Positions 16,569 through 25,349 of a stretch of DNA of 64,000 bases are shown one piece after another (position 1 is the first letter of the stretch; each line of letters opens with the position of its first letter). The stretch comes from Flavobacteriia bacterium (GTDB lineage Bacteria > Bacteroidota > Bacteroidia > Flavobacteriales_D > Crocinitomicaceae), in assembly GCA_947450325.1 (NCBI GenBank), contig CANFUT010000009.1, positions 1-64,000 on the forward strand, written 5' to 3'. The translations under genes and the position numbers were made by a program. Under the pieces are notes generated by a model. The model was not told where the DNA came from. It ran no database searches and saw only the letters and a list, made by a program, of their open reading frames with translations.

Positions 16569-17894
16569 ATGCAATTAGAATTTAAATTAAAAAGAATTTT
16601 CCCAGTGCTCTTCGGACTGTTTTTTTTGTGGGGAACCTTTCTATTGTCAGAGTTTTTGTTTGCCAAAAAGACAAATGAAAATGCGTTTTATATTCCTGAA
16701 TCAGCAGAAATAGTGGTCAAAATGGATGCAAAATCTTTTTTTCAATCTGCGATTTACGATGTTTTTTTGGATGATAAAGACAAGGAAGTTTTTTCACAAG
16801 TCGAAAAAATGGCTCAAAAGGATTTTGATAATTCTCCATGGAAAGATGCTGGAATTGATTTGCTATCAGATGTCATTTATTTTGAAAAATCAGTTTCGGG
16901 AGGTAAAATCACTGGCTTTCTATTCAATTTAACCGATGCAAAGATTTTCAAAGCAAACATTTCGAGTATGGTTTCTGAAAATCAATTTTTCAATGCGAAC
17001 GAAAACGTGGGAATTTTGATTTCTACAACTTCAGGAATTTCTGACAAACAAGTGAAAGTATTTGCATCGAAGGCCTTGTCTAAGAAAAATGTCAATCCAA
17101 AAATTTTCACATCAGAAAACAAAGAAGGACAAATTTTGGCGGTTTCTACTTCTTCAAAATCTCCTTTTGGCAAGGGACAAATGAATGTACAACTCTTATC
17201 AAATCAGTTGATGTTAGAAGGGGAATTTGCAGCACAAAATAATATTTCAACATCCAATTGGACTTTGAAAAAAGATGGTTTTCATTTGCTTTTAGGAATT
17301 ATTCCACAAAATTTGGCGGACACTTTGCAGTCTAAAATGAACGCAGATGGTTTTAATTTGCCGAAAATAAATCGTCTTACTGTCAATTACAGAGGAACAA
17401 ATATTGGCGAAAATAACATTTTACCTGATGGAGATTTATTGCTTTCATTTGATTCTAAATTGGACAGAAAGGCATTGGTGGAAAATCAAATCCCTTGGCA
17501 AAAATTGGGATTTGTGGTTGAAGCATCTACACCAAATGGTTTACTTTTAATCAAAGAAGAGAAAGCCTACACTTTGCGAATTTTGGATGATTTCACTTTG
17601 TTTTTCGGTTCAAATACTTCTAATTTGCTACAAAAGAAAAACACAGATTTATTTCTAGTAGAAGGAGATTTGACGAATATTACAGAAATCAACGGAGGAG
17701 GATTGATGACTGTTGGATTGAATTTTTATCCACCCTACAAAGCGAGTAAAACACTTTTTCAATCACTTTCAGTGGCGGAAATTAAGTTCAAAGCAATGAA
17801 TGGGAAAAATAAATTGACTGGGAAATTTGCATTCAAAAATGAAAAAACAGTGGTGACTGAAATGTTGCGTTTTTTGTTGACTTTGAATAGCTGA
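16569..17894 (+). CDS. Hypothetical single-pass membrane protein, 441 aa
   Basis: I do not recognise the family. The protein has one N-terminal membrane segment (about residues 11-31, IFPVLFGLFFLWGTFLLSEF) after a basic start, so it is either anchored in the inner membrane or cleaved. The remaining 400 residues look like alternating beta strands and helices, with no cysteine pattern or catalytic motif. Segments such as PESAEIVVKMDAKSFF, the repeated F-L-L strands and a final KLTGKFAFKNEKTVV resemble bacterial DUF-type periplasmic proteins that contain paired beta domains. It converges with the binding-protein gene, 2 bases apart. Confidence 0.6.
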   Translation: MQLEFKLKRIFPVLFGLFFLWGTFLLSEFLFAKKTNENAFYIPESAEIVVKMDAKSFFQSAIYDVFLDDKDKEVFSQVEKMAQKDFDNSPWKDAGIDLLSDVIYFEKSVSGGKITGFLFNLTDAKIFKANISSMVSENQFFNANENVGILISTTSGISDKQVKVFASKALSKKNVNPKIFTSENKEGQILAVSTSSKSPFGKGQMNVQLLSNQLMLEGEFAAQNNISTSNWTLKKDGFHLLLGIIPQNLADTLQSKMNADGFNLPKINRLTVNYRGTNIGENNILPDGDLLLSFDSKLDRKALVENQIPWQKLGFVVEASTPNGLLLIKEEKAYTLRILDDFTLFFGSNTSNLLQKKNTDLFLVEGDLTNITEINGGGLMTVGLNFYPPYKASKTLFQSLSVAEIKFKAMNGKNKLTGKFAFKNEKTVVTEMLRFLLTLNS

Positions 17895-17896
17895 TT

Positions 17897-18673
17897 TTAC
17901 TTGAAAAGCGTTTTAAAATAAGTCACGCTTAATTTCAATCTGGAACCATACCAAGAAAATAACTCTCCATCAACCAATAAGATTTTAGCTTGGGGAAATT
18001 GATTCTTAAGTTCATCAAGGTCTTTTTGTTTGAAAGGAAATGGTTCTGAACTCAATAAAATATAATTTGGCGAGTCACTTTCTTTTGGATTCCATTCCGG
18101 ATAACGCTCTATTTGAGTTAAATTTTCAAGTCCGCATCGTTGAAGCATATCGTCAATAAAGGTGTTTTTCCCAGCGATTAGATACGGATTTTTCCAAATT
18201 AGATAAATCACTTTTGGAATTGAATGACTTGATTTAAAAGGATTTTCAAACGTTTCGAATTGACTTTTTATTGATTGAACAATTTCATCGGCTTTTTGCG
18301 ATTTTCCGCAGATTTCACCTACTTGTTGCATCATTTCAAACGCATCGCTTAAAGTGGAAATATCACTAATCCAGACAGGTGTAATTTTTTCCAAAGCTTC
18401 GATATCTGCTCGCGTGTTTTCTTCTTTATTGGCGATGATCAAATCTGGGTTCAGTGCTTTGATTTTCTCGATATTCACGGTTTTCGTTCCGCCAATGCGC
18501 GTTTTTGAGCGAAACCACTCTTCAGGATGAATGCAGAACTTAGTGATTCCAACGACTTCATTTTCTAGACCTAAATCAAATAAAAATTCCGTTTGGGATG
18601 GCACCAAAGAAACAATCCGCTTGGGAATTGCTTCCAAGCGGATTGTCCGATTCATTTGATCTTTGAAAATCAT
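17897..18673 (-). CDS. Helical-backbone metal receptor (BtuF/FhuD-like)
   Basis: A 258-residue periplasmic-binding-protein fold of the TroA/BtuF class: KRIVSLVPSQTEFLFDLG, EVVGITKFCIHPEEW, KTRIGGTKTVNIEKIKALNP DLIIAN and a long connecting helix. BtuF proteins bind cobalamin and deliver it to an ABC importer, but no signal peptide is visible here, so the cell compartment and role are open. The frame extends upstream to a TTG at 18715 inside the preceding gene; I chose the ATG at 18671-18673, 4 bases after the stop of the cystathionine beta-synthase gene. The tight spacing suggests one transcript. No transporter permease is adjacent. Confidence 0.8.
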   Translation of the reverse strand: MIFKDQMNRTIRLEAIPKRIVSLVPSQTEFLFDLGLENEVVGITKFCIHPEEWFRSKTRIGGTKTVNIEKIKALNPDLIIANKEENTRADIEALEKITPVWISDISTLSDAFEMMQQVGEICGKSQKADEIVQSIKSQFETFENPFKSSHSIPKVIYLIWKNPYLIAGKNTFIDDMLQRCGLENLTQIERYPEWNPKESDSPNYILLSSEPFPFKQKDLDELKNQFPQAKILLVDGELFSWYGSRLKLSVTYFKTLFK

Positions 18674-18677
18674 ATGT

Positions 18678-20039
18678 TTATGACAACGAAGAAATAATAT
18701 CTTGTCTTGAAACAATGTGAAATTTACCTGACATTAATTCAACCAAAACAGCGGCTGTTTCTTTGTTGATCAATTTGGAAACTTCTTCAATTGTCGTGTT
18801 TTCTTTTACGACAGGAAATGCTTTTTGCATGATTCCAGAAATTGGTGTGTCAATCAAACTTGGATTGTCAACCAAACTTTGGTAAGTGTGCACATCATCC
18901 AATGAACCAACAAAAGCGCCGTCTTTCATCACGGGAATTTGAGAAATATTGAATTTACGCATTTTGGCAACAGCGTGAGAAACTAGTTCTTCCGCGTAAA
19001 CAAAAACCAACGGTTGATCTGTATGATTTGAAACCAAATCGCCTGCAGTTTTGTTTCCTTCGTCCAAGAATCCGCGCTCACGCATCCAATCGTCGTTGAA
19101 AATTTTACCAATATATCGACTTCCGTGGTCGTGGAATAAAACTACAACAACATCGTCTTCGGTCAATTCAGCTTGCATTTGCAACAAACCTTTGATGGCA
19201 GAACCAGCAGAGTTTCCAACGAAAATCCCTTCTTCTCTCGCCAAACGACGCGTGTAAACTGCAGCATCTTTATCAGTCACTTTTTCGAAATGATCGATTA
19301 CCGAAAAATCAACATTCGCAGGCAAAATATCTTCACCGATTCCTTCCGTGATGTATGGATAAATTTCATTTTCATCAAAAATTCCAGTTTCGTGGTATTT
19401 TTTGAAAACAGAACCATACGTATCAATTCCCCAAATTTTGATGTTTGGATTTTTCTCTTTCAAGTATTTTCCGATTCCAGAAATTGTTCCACCTGTACCA
19501 ACACCCACGACAAAATGCGTGATTTTTCCATCCGTTTGATCCCAGATTTCTGGTGCTGTTGATTCATAATGCGCAGTGCGGTTTGATAAATTATCGTACT
19601 GATTTACATACCAAGAATTTGGAATTTCAGTAGCCAATCTTCTCGAAACCGAATAGTAGGAGCGAGGATCTGTTGGTTCAACCGCGGTAGGACAAACCAC
19701 CACTTCAGCGCCAACTGCACGCAAAATATCCATTTTTTCTTTGGATTGTTTGTCGTTCAAAACACAAACCAATTTGTAACCTTTGATAATTGCCGCCAAC
19801 GCCAAGCCCATTCCAGTATTACCTGAAGTTCCTTCGATGATTGTACCACCTGGTTTCAAAAGTCCAGATTTTTCAGCGTCTTCAATCATTTTTACGGCCA
19901 TTCTGTCTTTCACAGAGTTTCCAGGATTGGTCGTTTCAATTTTAGCTAAAACGGTTGCTTTGACGTCTTTTGTCAAGACATTTAATCGAACCATTGGCGT
20001 GTTACCAATCGTTTCTAGTATGTTGTTGTGAATTTTCAT
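18678..20039 (-). CDS. Cystathionine beta-synthase (PLP domain plus CBS pair)
   Basis: The 453-residue enzyme condenses homocysteine with serine (or O-acetylserine) to cystathionine. The PLP domain has GNTPMVRL, Lys44 in NPGNSVKDR, EGTSGNTG as the substrate loop and GVGTGGTISG as the phosphate-binding loop. After about residue 330 come two CBS domains (AGDLV...PVMKDGAFVGSLDD and TPISGIMQKAF...LVELMSGKFHIVSR), as in eukaryotic CBS. They usually sense adenosyl compounds; the N-terminal haem-binding region is absent. It shares a strand with and lies 4 bases from the BtuF-like gene. TACATTTG at 20058-20065 (minus) is a plausible -7 box. Confidence 0.85.
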   Translation of the reverse strand: MKIHNNILETIGNTPMVRLNVLTKDVKATVLAKIETTNPGNSVKDRMAVKMIEDAEKSGLLKPGGTIIEGTSGNTGMGLALAAIIKGYKLVCVLNDKQSKEKMDILRAVGAEVVVCPTAVEPTDPRSYYSVSRRLATEIPNSWYVNQYDNLSNRTAHYESTAPEIWDQTDGKITHFVVGVGTGGTISGIGKYLKEKNPNIKIWGIDTYGSVFKKYHETGIFDENEIYPYITEGIGEDILPANVDFSVIDHFEKVTDKDAAVYTRRLAREEGIFVGNSAGSAIKGLLQMQAELTEDDVVVVLFHDHGSRYIGKIFNDDWMRERGFLDEGNKTAGDLVSNHTDQPLVFVYAEELVSHAVAKMRKFNISQIPVMKDGAFVGSLDDVHTYQSLVDNPSLIDTPISGIMQKAFPVVKENTTIEEVSKLINKETAAVLVELMSGKFHIVSRQDIISSLS

Positions 20040-20114
20040 CGTTTTAATTTATTAATACAAATGTAAGCAAAGGATTGAATTTATTTGTTTTCGGATTGAA
20101 ATGAGTTTTGCATC

Positions 20115-20147
20115 TTCCCCCTTTTGGAGGGGGACCGAGGGGGAGGA
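20115..20147. repeat. GC-rich C5/G5 repeat, intergenic
   Basis: TTCCCCCTTTTGGAGGGGGA is followed by CCGAGGGGGAGGA. The C5 run (20117-20121) can pair with either of two G5 runs (20129-20133 or 20139-20143). It is strikingly GC-rich in an AT-rich genome and has no T tract in the direction of the neighbouring minus-strand gene. It resembles short intergenic repeats known to recur in Bacteroidota genomes. Confidence 0.6.
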
Positions 20148-20157
20148 CTGATTTTTT

Positions 20158-21321
20158 TTAATAAAACGTCTTCCCTTCACGAACCATTCTGCGCAACAAT
20201 GCGCTAGGTCTGTAACGATCTTCACCGTATTCTTGGAACAGATTTTCTAATGAATTCAACACAAAATCCAATCCTAATTCATCTGCCCATTTTAGCAATC
20301 CTTTTGGGTAATTGACTCCATTTGTCATTGCTAAATCAATGTCTTCTCTTGAAGCAATATTTAAAAACAAAGCGTCTGTCGCTTCGTTGATCAACATCAC
20401 GATAATGCGTTCAAAAATGGATTTTGCCAATACCAAATCTTCTATTGGAGCAGCAGGAGTTGCATCTGTACTGTAGTCAAAAAATCCTTTTCCTGATTTT
20501 CTACCAAAATATCCTGCTTCTTTGTGGCGTTTTTGAGTGAACGAAGGTTTGAACCTTGGATCGAAATAAAATGCTTCAAAAACGGTTTCAGTAACCGTGT
20601 AATTCACATCGTTTCCAATGTAATCCATCAACGTAAATGGTCCCATTCTAAATCCGCCGACTGTTGTCATCGCCCAATCAATCGTGGCGAAATCTGCAAT
20701 TCCTTCTTCGTAAATGCGCAACGCTTCGCCGTAAAATGGTCGAGCAACGCGATTCACAATAAATCCTGGTGTGTCTTTCGTCACTACAGAAATCTTTTTC
20801 CAACTGTCGATGATTGATTTCGCTAAAGTCAATGTTTCGTTGGAAGTTTGCACAGCAGGAATAATTTCTACCAATGGCATCAAAGGCGCTGGATTGAAAA
20901 AGTGAATTCCGATGCAACGTGTTGGATTTTTCAACACCGAACCAATCGAAGCAATCGAAAGGGAAGAGGTGTTGGATGCAATGATGCAATTTTCTGAAAC
21001 AACTGCTTCAATCGCACTAAAAACTTGGTGTTTTACTTCTAGTTTTTCGATAATCGCTTCGATAATCAATCCACTTTCTTTGAAATCTGAAAGTTGCGTC
21101 GAAAATTGAATGCGCGCAATAATTTCATCTGCTTTTTCTCGGGTGATTTTTTCCTTCTCAATGAGTTTGTCGTAAACTTTACGCAAACCGTTTTCCGCTT
21201 TTGTCAAAGCTTCGGGATTGGCGTCAACCAAAACAACTTGATGACCACTTTGAGCAGCAACTTGAGCAATTCCAGCGCCCATTGTTCCGGCGCCAACTAC
21301 TCCAATATGAATTGAATTCAT
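20158..21321 (-). CDS. paaH: 3-hydroxyacyl-CoA dehydrogenase, PaaH-like
   Basis: The enzyme oxidises a 3-hydroxyacyl-CoA to the 3-oxoacyl-CoA with NAD. The 387-residue product begins with a Rossmann dinucleotide site, GVVGAGTMGAGIAQ (residues 7-20), and the family block NTSSLSIASIG...GIHFFNPAPLMPLVEI. Two C-terminal 3HCDH domains follow, and KDTPGFIVNRVARPFYGEAL is a hallmark. Its neighbour encodes a PaaG-like isomerase, so I infer 3-hydroxyadipyl-CoA dehydrogenase of phenylacetate breakdown; a general beta-oxidation role is the alternative. The gene is 36 bases after the PaaG-like gene on the same strand, probably co-transcribed. Confidence 0.8.
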   Translation of the reverse strand: MNSIHIGVVGAGTMGAGIAQVAAQSGHQVVLVDANPEALTKAENGLRKVYDKLIEKEKITREKADEIIARIQFSTQLSDFKESGLIIEAIIEKLEVKHQVFSAIEAVVSENCIIASNTSSLSIASIGSVLKNPTRCIGIHFFNPAPLMPLVEIIPAVQTSNETLTLAKSIIDSWKKISVVTKDTPGFIVNRVARPFYGEALRIYEEGIADFATIDWAMTTVGGFRMGPFTLMDYIGNDVNYTVTETVFEAFYFDPRFKPSFTQKRHKEAGYFGRKSGKGFFDYSTDATPAAPIEDLVLAKSIFERIIVMLINEATDALFLNIASREDIDLAMTNGVNYPKGLLKWADELGLDFVLNSLENLFQEYGEDRYRPSALLRRMVREGKTFY

Positions 21322-21357
21322 GAATTTTAATGTATTAAATATCGTTGAACGAGTTTA

Positions 21358-22131
21358 CTATTTTCCTTTAAACTCAGGTTTTCTTTTTTCTAAAAACGCA
21401 GCGACTCCTTCGTTGAAATCATGCGTTTGACCAGCTTCCGTTTGCAATTTTTCTTCCAACGCCAATTGAGTCGTCAAGTCGTTGGTGAAACTTGCGTTTA
21501 CTGCTTTTTTTGTCAATCCCAATCCACGCGTTGGCATTTTAGCTAAATTTTCAGCGAAAATAGTTACCGTTTCTTGGAAAGTTTCATCTGCAACTGCTTT
21601 GTAAATCATGTTCATGCGATCCGCTTCTTCGGCAGTGATTTTGTCTCCTGTCATCATTAAAGCCAATGCTTTTTGCGAACCGATAATTCGTGGTAAAAAG
21701 AATGTTCCTCCTGAATCTGGAATCAAACCGATTTTTGAAAAAGCTTGAATGAAACTCGCTGAATTTTTGGCAATTGTAATGTCACATGCCAATGCGATAT
21801 TTGCTCCAGCGCCTGCTGCAACACCATTAACCGCTGCGATGATTGGTTTTTCGATTGTGCGAATCAATTCAATGATTGGGTTGTAATGATCTTTCACAAT
21901 CGATTGCAATGCTGGTCCGTTTGGATCAGTCGCTTCCGCTAAATCTTGACCTGCGCAAAATGCTTTTCCTTCTCCAGTGATGACGATTGCGCGCACTTCT
22001 TCATTTGCAGCAGCATTTTTCAATGCATCTTGCAAAGCAAAAGCCATTTTTTGGTTGAAAGAATTGAATACTTCTGGACGATTCAATGTAATCGTACAAA
22101 CGTTATTGTGGGTGTTTTGAATAATTTCCAT
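21358..22131 (-). CDS. paaG: Enoyl-CoA hydratase/isomerase, PaaG-like
   Basis: The 257-residue crotonase-fold protein resembles PaaG along its length: GKAFCAGQDL, AAVNGVAAGAGANIALACDI (oxyanion hole), AFSKIGLIPDSGGT and the ending GVAAFLEKRKPEFKGK. PaaG isomerises 2-(1,2-epoxyphenyl)acetyl-CoA to oxepin-CoA in aerobic phenylacetate degradation; the acidic residue of IPDSGGT lies where PaaG has its catalytic Asp. Ordinary enoyl-CoA hydratase is the alternative. Only PaaG- and PaaH-like genes are present in this window; the epoxidase and ring-opening genes are not seen. Confidence 0.82.
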   Translation of the reverse strand: MEIIQNTHNNVCTITLNRPEVFNSFNQKMAFALQDALKNAAANEEVRAIVITGEGKAFCAGQDLAEATDPNGPALQSIVKDHYNPIIELIRTIEKPIIAAVNGVAAGAGANIALACDITIAKNSASFIQAFSKIGLIPDSGGTFFLPRIIGSQKALALMMTGDKITAEEADRMNMIYKAVADETFQETVTIFAENLAKMPTRGLGLTKKAVNASFTNDLTTQLALEEKLQTEAGQTHDFNEGVAAFLEKRKPEFKGK

Positions 22132-22183
22132 TTTCCGATTTATTAGCGCCCAAAGTTAAGGAAGAATCTCCAATTTGGATTTC

Positions 22184-23974
22184 CTATCTCAACCAATAAT
22201 TGCGCAATTTCAAAGTTTTTTCGTTGTTGTCGAACGTCATTTTGTACGTTGGTCGTTCGTAAGTTCCCATGATTGCTTTTATCTCCAACAAAACATCGTC
22301 TCGAGAAATCAAAAGATTGATTGATTCTCCTGGAGTTAGTCCTGCGAAAATTCCATCCAAATCTCCAGCTTCAACACGGTAACCATTGAAACCAATCACT
22401 TCATCATTGACACTCAAACCAGCATTTTCAGCTGCGGAATTAACGCGAATTGCTTTCACCATTGCTTTTCCATTTGATTGAGAAAAACTCGCCCCAAAAG
22501 ATGGTTTTGCGTTACCAATGTATTCAACTTTCAATCCAACAGGTGCAAAAATTGATTTGTAATCAGGAACTTTGGTGTCGTTGACATAATCTCTAAAAAA
22601 AGCAGACATGTCTTCTTCCATAAAATCGCTCAGTGCTTTTTGAAATTCAGCTTCAGAAAAACCGCGATTGAGTTTTTTGTAGAAATCTTGATACAATTTT
22701 TGCATGAAATTATCTAAGCATTTTTTGCCATTGAATTTGGTTACAATTTTAGCATCCAAAATCCCTGCAAGCAAGCCGCCGCGAGAATAATAAGTCATCG
22801 TTGTATTGGCAGAATTTTCATTTGGGCGGTAACTTTTGATCCAAGCGTCAAAGCTTGCATGTGCCACAGGTTGAACGCGTGAACCTTCAGAACCTTCCAC
22901 ATAATTCAAACCGCTCAACACTTTTTGAATGTATTGTTCTTGCGTGTAATAGCCAGCGCGAAGCAACAACAATTCATCATAATAAGAAGTAAAACCTTCC
23001 ATCACCCAAAGCAATGAAGTGTAATTTTCCTCATCATAATTGAAAGGTCCTAATTCTGCTGGTCGAATGCGTTTTACATTCCACAAGTGGAAATATTCAT
23101 GTGCAACCAGTGATAAAAAACCGATATATTCGCTTCCCTGATAGGTCCAACGATTGACACTTAACGTTGTTGAATTGATATGTTCCAATCCTCCTTGTCC
23201 GTCAACAACATTGTGTACAATGAATAAATATTCTTTGTTTGGATTTTCGCCAATGACTTGCGTTGCTGTAGCAGTAATTTTCGCCATGTCTTTTTTGAGT
23301 TGTTCCACATCAAAATTTCCATCACCATACATCGCCACACGGTGATTTACACCTGCTGATTGGAATGAAAATTCAATGTGATTTCCAATTTCGATTGGGC
23401 AATCTACCAGTTGATCGTAATTTGCAAACTCGAAAGTTTCAGCGCCATCACTGGTCATTCCTTCTTTCGCTTTTGGAAGCGCAGTCGAAATCTTTTTGAA
23501 ACCTGAATAAGGATAAACAATCAGTTTTCCTTTGTTTTCTTGCTGATTTTCCACGTACATAAAAACGCCAGTTCCACTCACATATCCGTGCGTTAAATCT
23601 AAAAAACTTGTTCTAACACTCAGTTCAAAGGAATAAACTTCATATTTTACTTTGACACTTTTGGCATTTCCTTTTTGGATTTTCCAAGTGTTTTTGTTTG
23701 TTTTCAAAACGGTTAAGGCATTTCCTTTTTCGTCAAAAGCTTTTACCAAGTTTACATTTTTCGCAAACTCTCTTACCAAATAAGAGCCTGGCGCCCAAAC
23801 TGGCATTTTCACTTCTACTGTAGCTTCTTTGTAATCTTCAATCAGCATTTCTACTTCGAAATAATGATTTTGCGGTTTAGGCATCTTCAGCGAATACTGA
23901 ATGTTCGTTGCGTTAACGGAGGAAAATCCAGATAAAACAAGTAGGATAAAAAGGGCGAAAATATTTTTGCGCAT
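22184..23974 (-). CDS. M61 family glycyl aminopeptidase with PDZ domain
   Basis: A secreted 596-residue metallopeptidase. A signal peptide (ending SSVNA) is followed by a long beta-sandwich N-terminal domain. The catalytic region has VAHEYFHLWN (HExxH at about residue 290, zinc ligands and catalytic Glu) with the third ligand in LWVMEGFTSYYDELLL. A PDZ domain at about 490-570 (AENAGLSVNDEVIGFNGYRV) probably holds substrates. M61 enzymes release N-terminal glycine and related residues in the envelope. ATG at 23972-23974 was chosen over a TTG two codons upstream. A TATCTTTG box lies at 23992-23999. A 36-base sequence at 25664-25699 resembles part of this gene. Confidence 0.88.
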   Translation of the reverse strand: MRKNIFALFILLVLSGFSSVNATNIQYSLKMPKPQNHYFEVEMLIEDYKEATVEVKMPVWAPGSYLVREFAKNVNLVKAFDEKGNALTVLKTNKNTWKIQKGNAKSVKVKYEVYSFELSVRTSFLDLTHGYVSGTGVFMYVENQQENKGKLIVYPYSGFKKISTALPKAKEGMTSDGAETFEFANYDQLVDCPIEIGNHIEFSFQSAGVNHRVAMYGDGNFDVEQLKKDMAKITATATQVIGENPNKEYLFIVHNVVDGQGGLEHINSTTLSVNRWTYQGSEYIGFLSLVAHEYFHLWNVKRIRPAELGPFNYDEENYTSLLWVMEGFTSYYDELLLLRAGYYTQEQYIQKVLSGLNYVEGSEGSRVQPVAHASFDAWIKSYRPNENSANTTMTYYSRGGLLAGILDAKIVTKFNGKKCLDNFMQKLYQDFYKKLNRGFSEAEFQKALSDFMEEDMSAFFRDYVNDTKVPDYKSIFAPVGLKVEYIGNAKPSFGASFSQSNGKAMVKAIRVNSAAENAGLSVNDEVIGFNGYRVEAGDLDGIFAGLTPGESINLLISRDDVLLEIKAIMGTYERPTYKMTFDNNEKTLKLRNYWLR

Positions 23975-24070
23975 AATCAAATTTTAGTTTTCAAAGATAA
24001 TAAAAGGGATGAAGAACGAATGAAGTTTAGCTTTTTGTTCATGCAATCATTTTCAAAAAAATAATAATAC

Positions 24071-25336
24071 TCAATAACCAAGTGAAGCAAGTGAAATCAC
24101 ATTGATTCCATCATTTCGTTTGTAACTAATACCAGTACCTGTGATTACATTCAACGAAATCAATTTTGATCTGCTTGAGTCACTCAATACATTAGCAAAT
24201 TTGAGTAGGTTTTTAGCAGCTTCTTCAATTTGACCAGTTCCTAGTTTAATTTCAAAAGCACAGCATTCACCAGTATATTTTTGAACGATTGCATCCACCT
24301 CTAATCCGCTGGAATCATAATAATGATAAACTTTTGCGTCATTCGCTTGTGCATATACCCTTAGGTCGTGCACGACCATCGATTCAAATAGAAAGCCTGT
24401 AAATTTTAAATCATTCAATAATGCCTCTTTTCCAAGTCCAAGGGCTGCAACAGCGAGCGAAACATCTGAAAAGTGACGTTTTGAAGACTTCCGTAAAGTT
24501 GCGGATGAACGAATGTGCGTACTCCAAACTGGTTGATCTTCAACAATCATCAAACGTCCCAAAACTTCTAAGTAATCGTATATGGTAGGACGTGAAACAT
24601 CACTGTTTTCGTTTAATTTCATGTCTTTTTCTAATACGGTAATATCTGCTGTAGTTGCAGTATTTCTAGCAAGCGTGCGTAAAAGACTTCGAACTTTTGC
24701 TGGATTTCTTTTTATTTCAGATACACGACTCATATCCACTTCTGTCAGTAGATCTATGTAGGCCCGATTTATTTCGAGTGCCTGCGAAATACTCTTCTTT
24801 AGCAATGCAGGAAAACCACCTTTCATGATGCGCAGTACAATTGTTTCGATATCTGTGGGAGCATCATTGGTTGTTTGATCTTTGCCCTCAAGTAAACGAC
24901 CTAAACTTATTTCTCCAGAAGAATATCCCAACTCCTGCCAGCTCATGGTGCGCATATCTAATACCGTAAATCTGCCAGCACCCGAGTGAATTTTTACATC
25001 TTCAGCGGGATTAGCAGAGCCCGTTAAAATAAATTGAGCGACGTCATTGCGCTCATCCACTTCATGGCGGACATAATTCCATATTTTAGGAAATTCTTGC
25101 CACTCGTCAATCAAGCGTGGAACAGCGCCGATTAGTATGCGTTGAGGTGCGGTTTCCATCAACAATTTTATTTGTTCATCTTGATCAAAAGAAACGACAC
25201 TTGATGCAACTTGTTTTGCCGATTTCGTTTTACCACAAGCTTTCATTCCTCTTATCAATAATGCTCCAGAGGCGTCTAGTTTTTTGCGCATTTCAATATC
25301 TGAAATACGTTCTGTGTAGTCTGCTGCTTTTGCCAT
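24071..25336 (-). CDS. AAA_14/DUF4143 ATPase with PD-(D/E)XK-like domain
   Basis: The 421-residue protein belongs to the AAA_14 plus DUF4143 family. Walker A is GMKACGKT (30-37), Walker B is RLIDEWQE (Asp77/Glu78), and the sensor region is FILTGSANP. Then come a winged-helix-like region (SDVSRPTIYDYLEVLGRLMI) and a C-terminal part with EVDAIV...FEIKLG at about 343-363, the spacing of a PD-(D/E)XK nuclease fold. Whether it cuts DNA is unknown. The family is abundant in Bacteroidota and archaea and is usually an orphan gene. The gene reads away from a 12-unit, 23-bp array with a TATATTTG box between, suggesting that the array controls it or is its target. Confidence 0.85.
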   Translation of the reverse strand: MAKAADYTERISDIEMRKKLDASGALLIRGMKACGKTKSAKQVASSVVSFDQDEQIKLLMETAPQRILIGAVPRLIDEWQEFPKIWNYVRHEVDERNDVAQFILTGSANPAEDVKIHSGAGRFTVLDMRTMSWQELGYSSGEISLGRLLEGKDQTTNDAPTDIETIVLRIMKGGFPALLKKSISQALEINRAYIDLLTEVDMSRVSEIKRNPAKVRSLLRTLARNTATTADITVLEKDMKLNENSDVSRPTIYDYLEVLGRLMIVEDQPVWSTHIRSSATLRKSSKRHFSDVSLAVAALGLGKEALLNDLKFTGFLFESMVVHDLRVYAQANDAKVYHYYDSSGLEVDAIVQKYTGECCAFEIKLGTGQIEEAAKNLLKFANVLSDSSRSKLISLNVITGTGISYKRNDGINVISLASLGY

Positions 25337-25349
25337 TTTGAATCAGTTT

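Noticed and set aside
18674-18715. Longer binding-protein start at TTG 18715
   Set aside because: It overlaps the cystathionine beta-synthase coding end, and ATG 18673 fits operon spacing of 4 bp.
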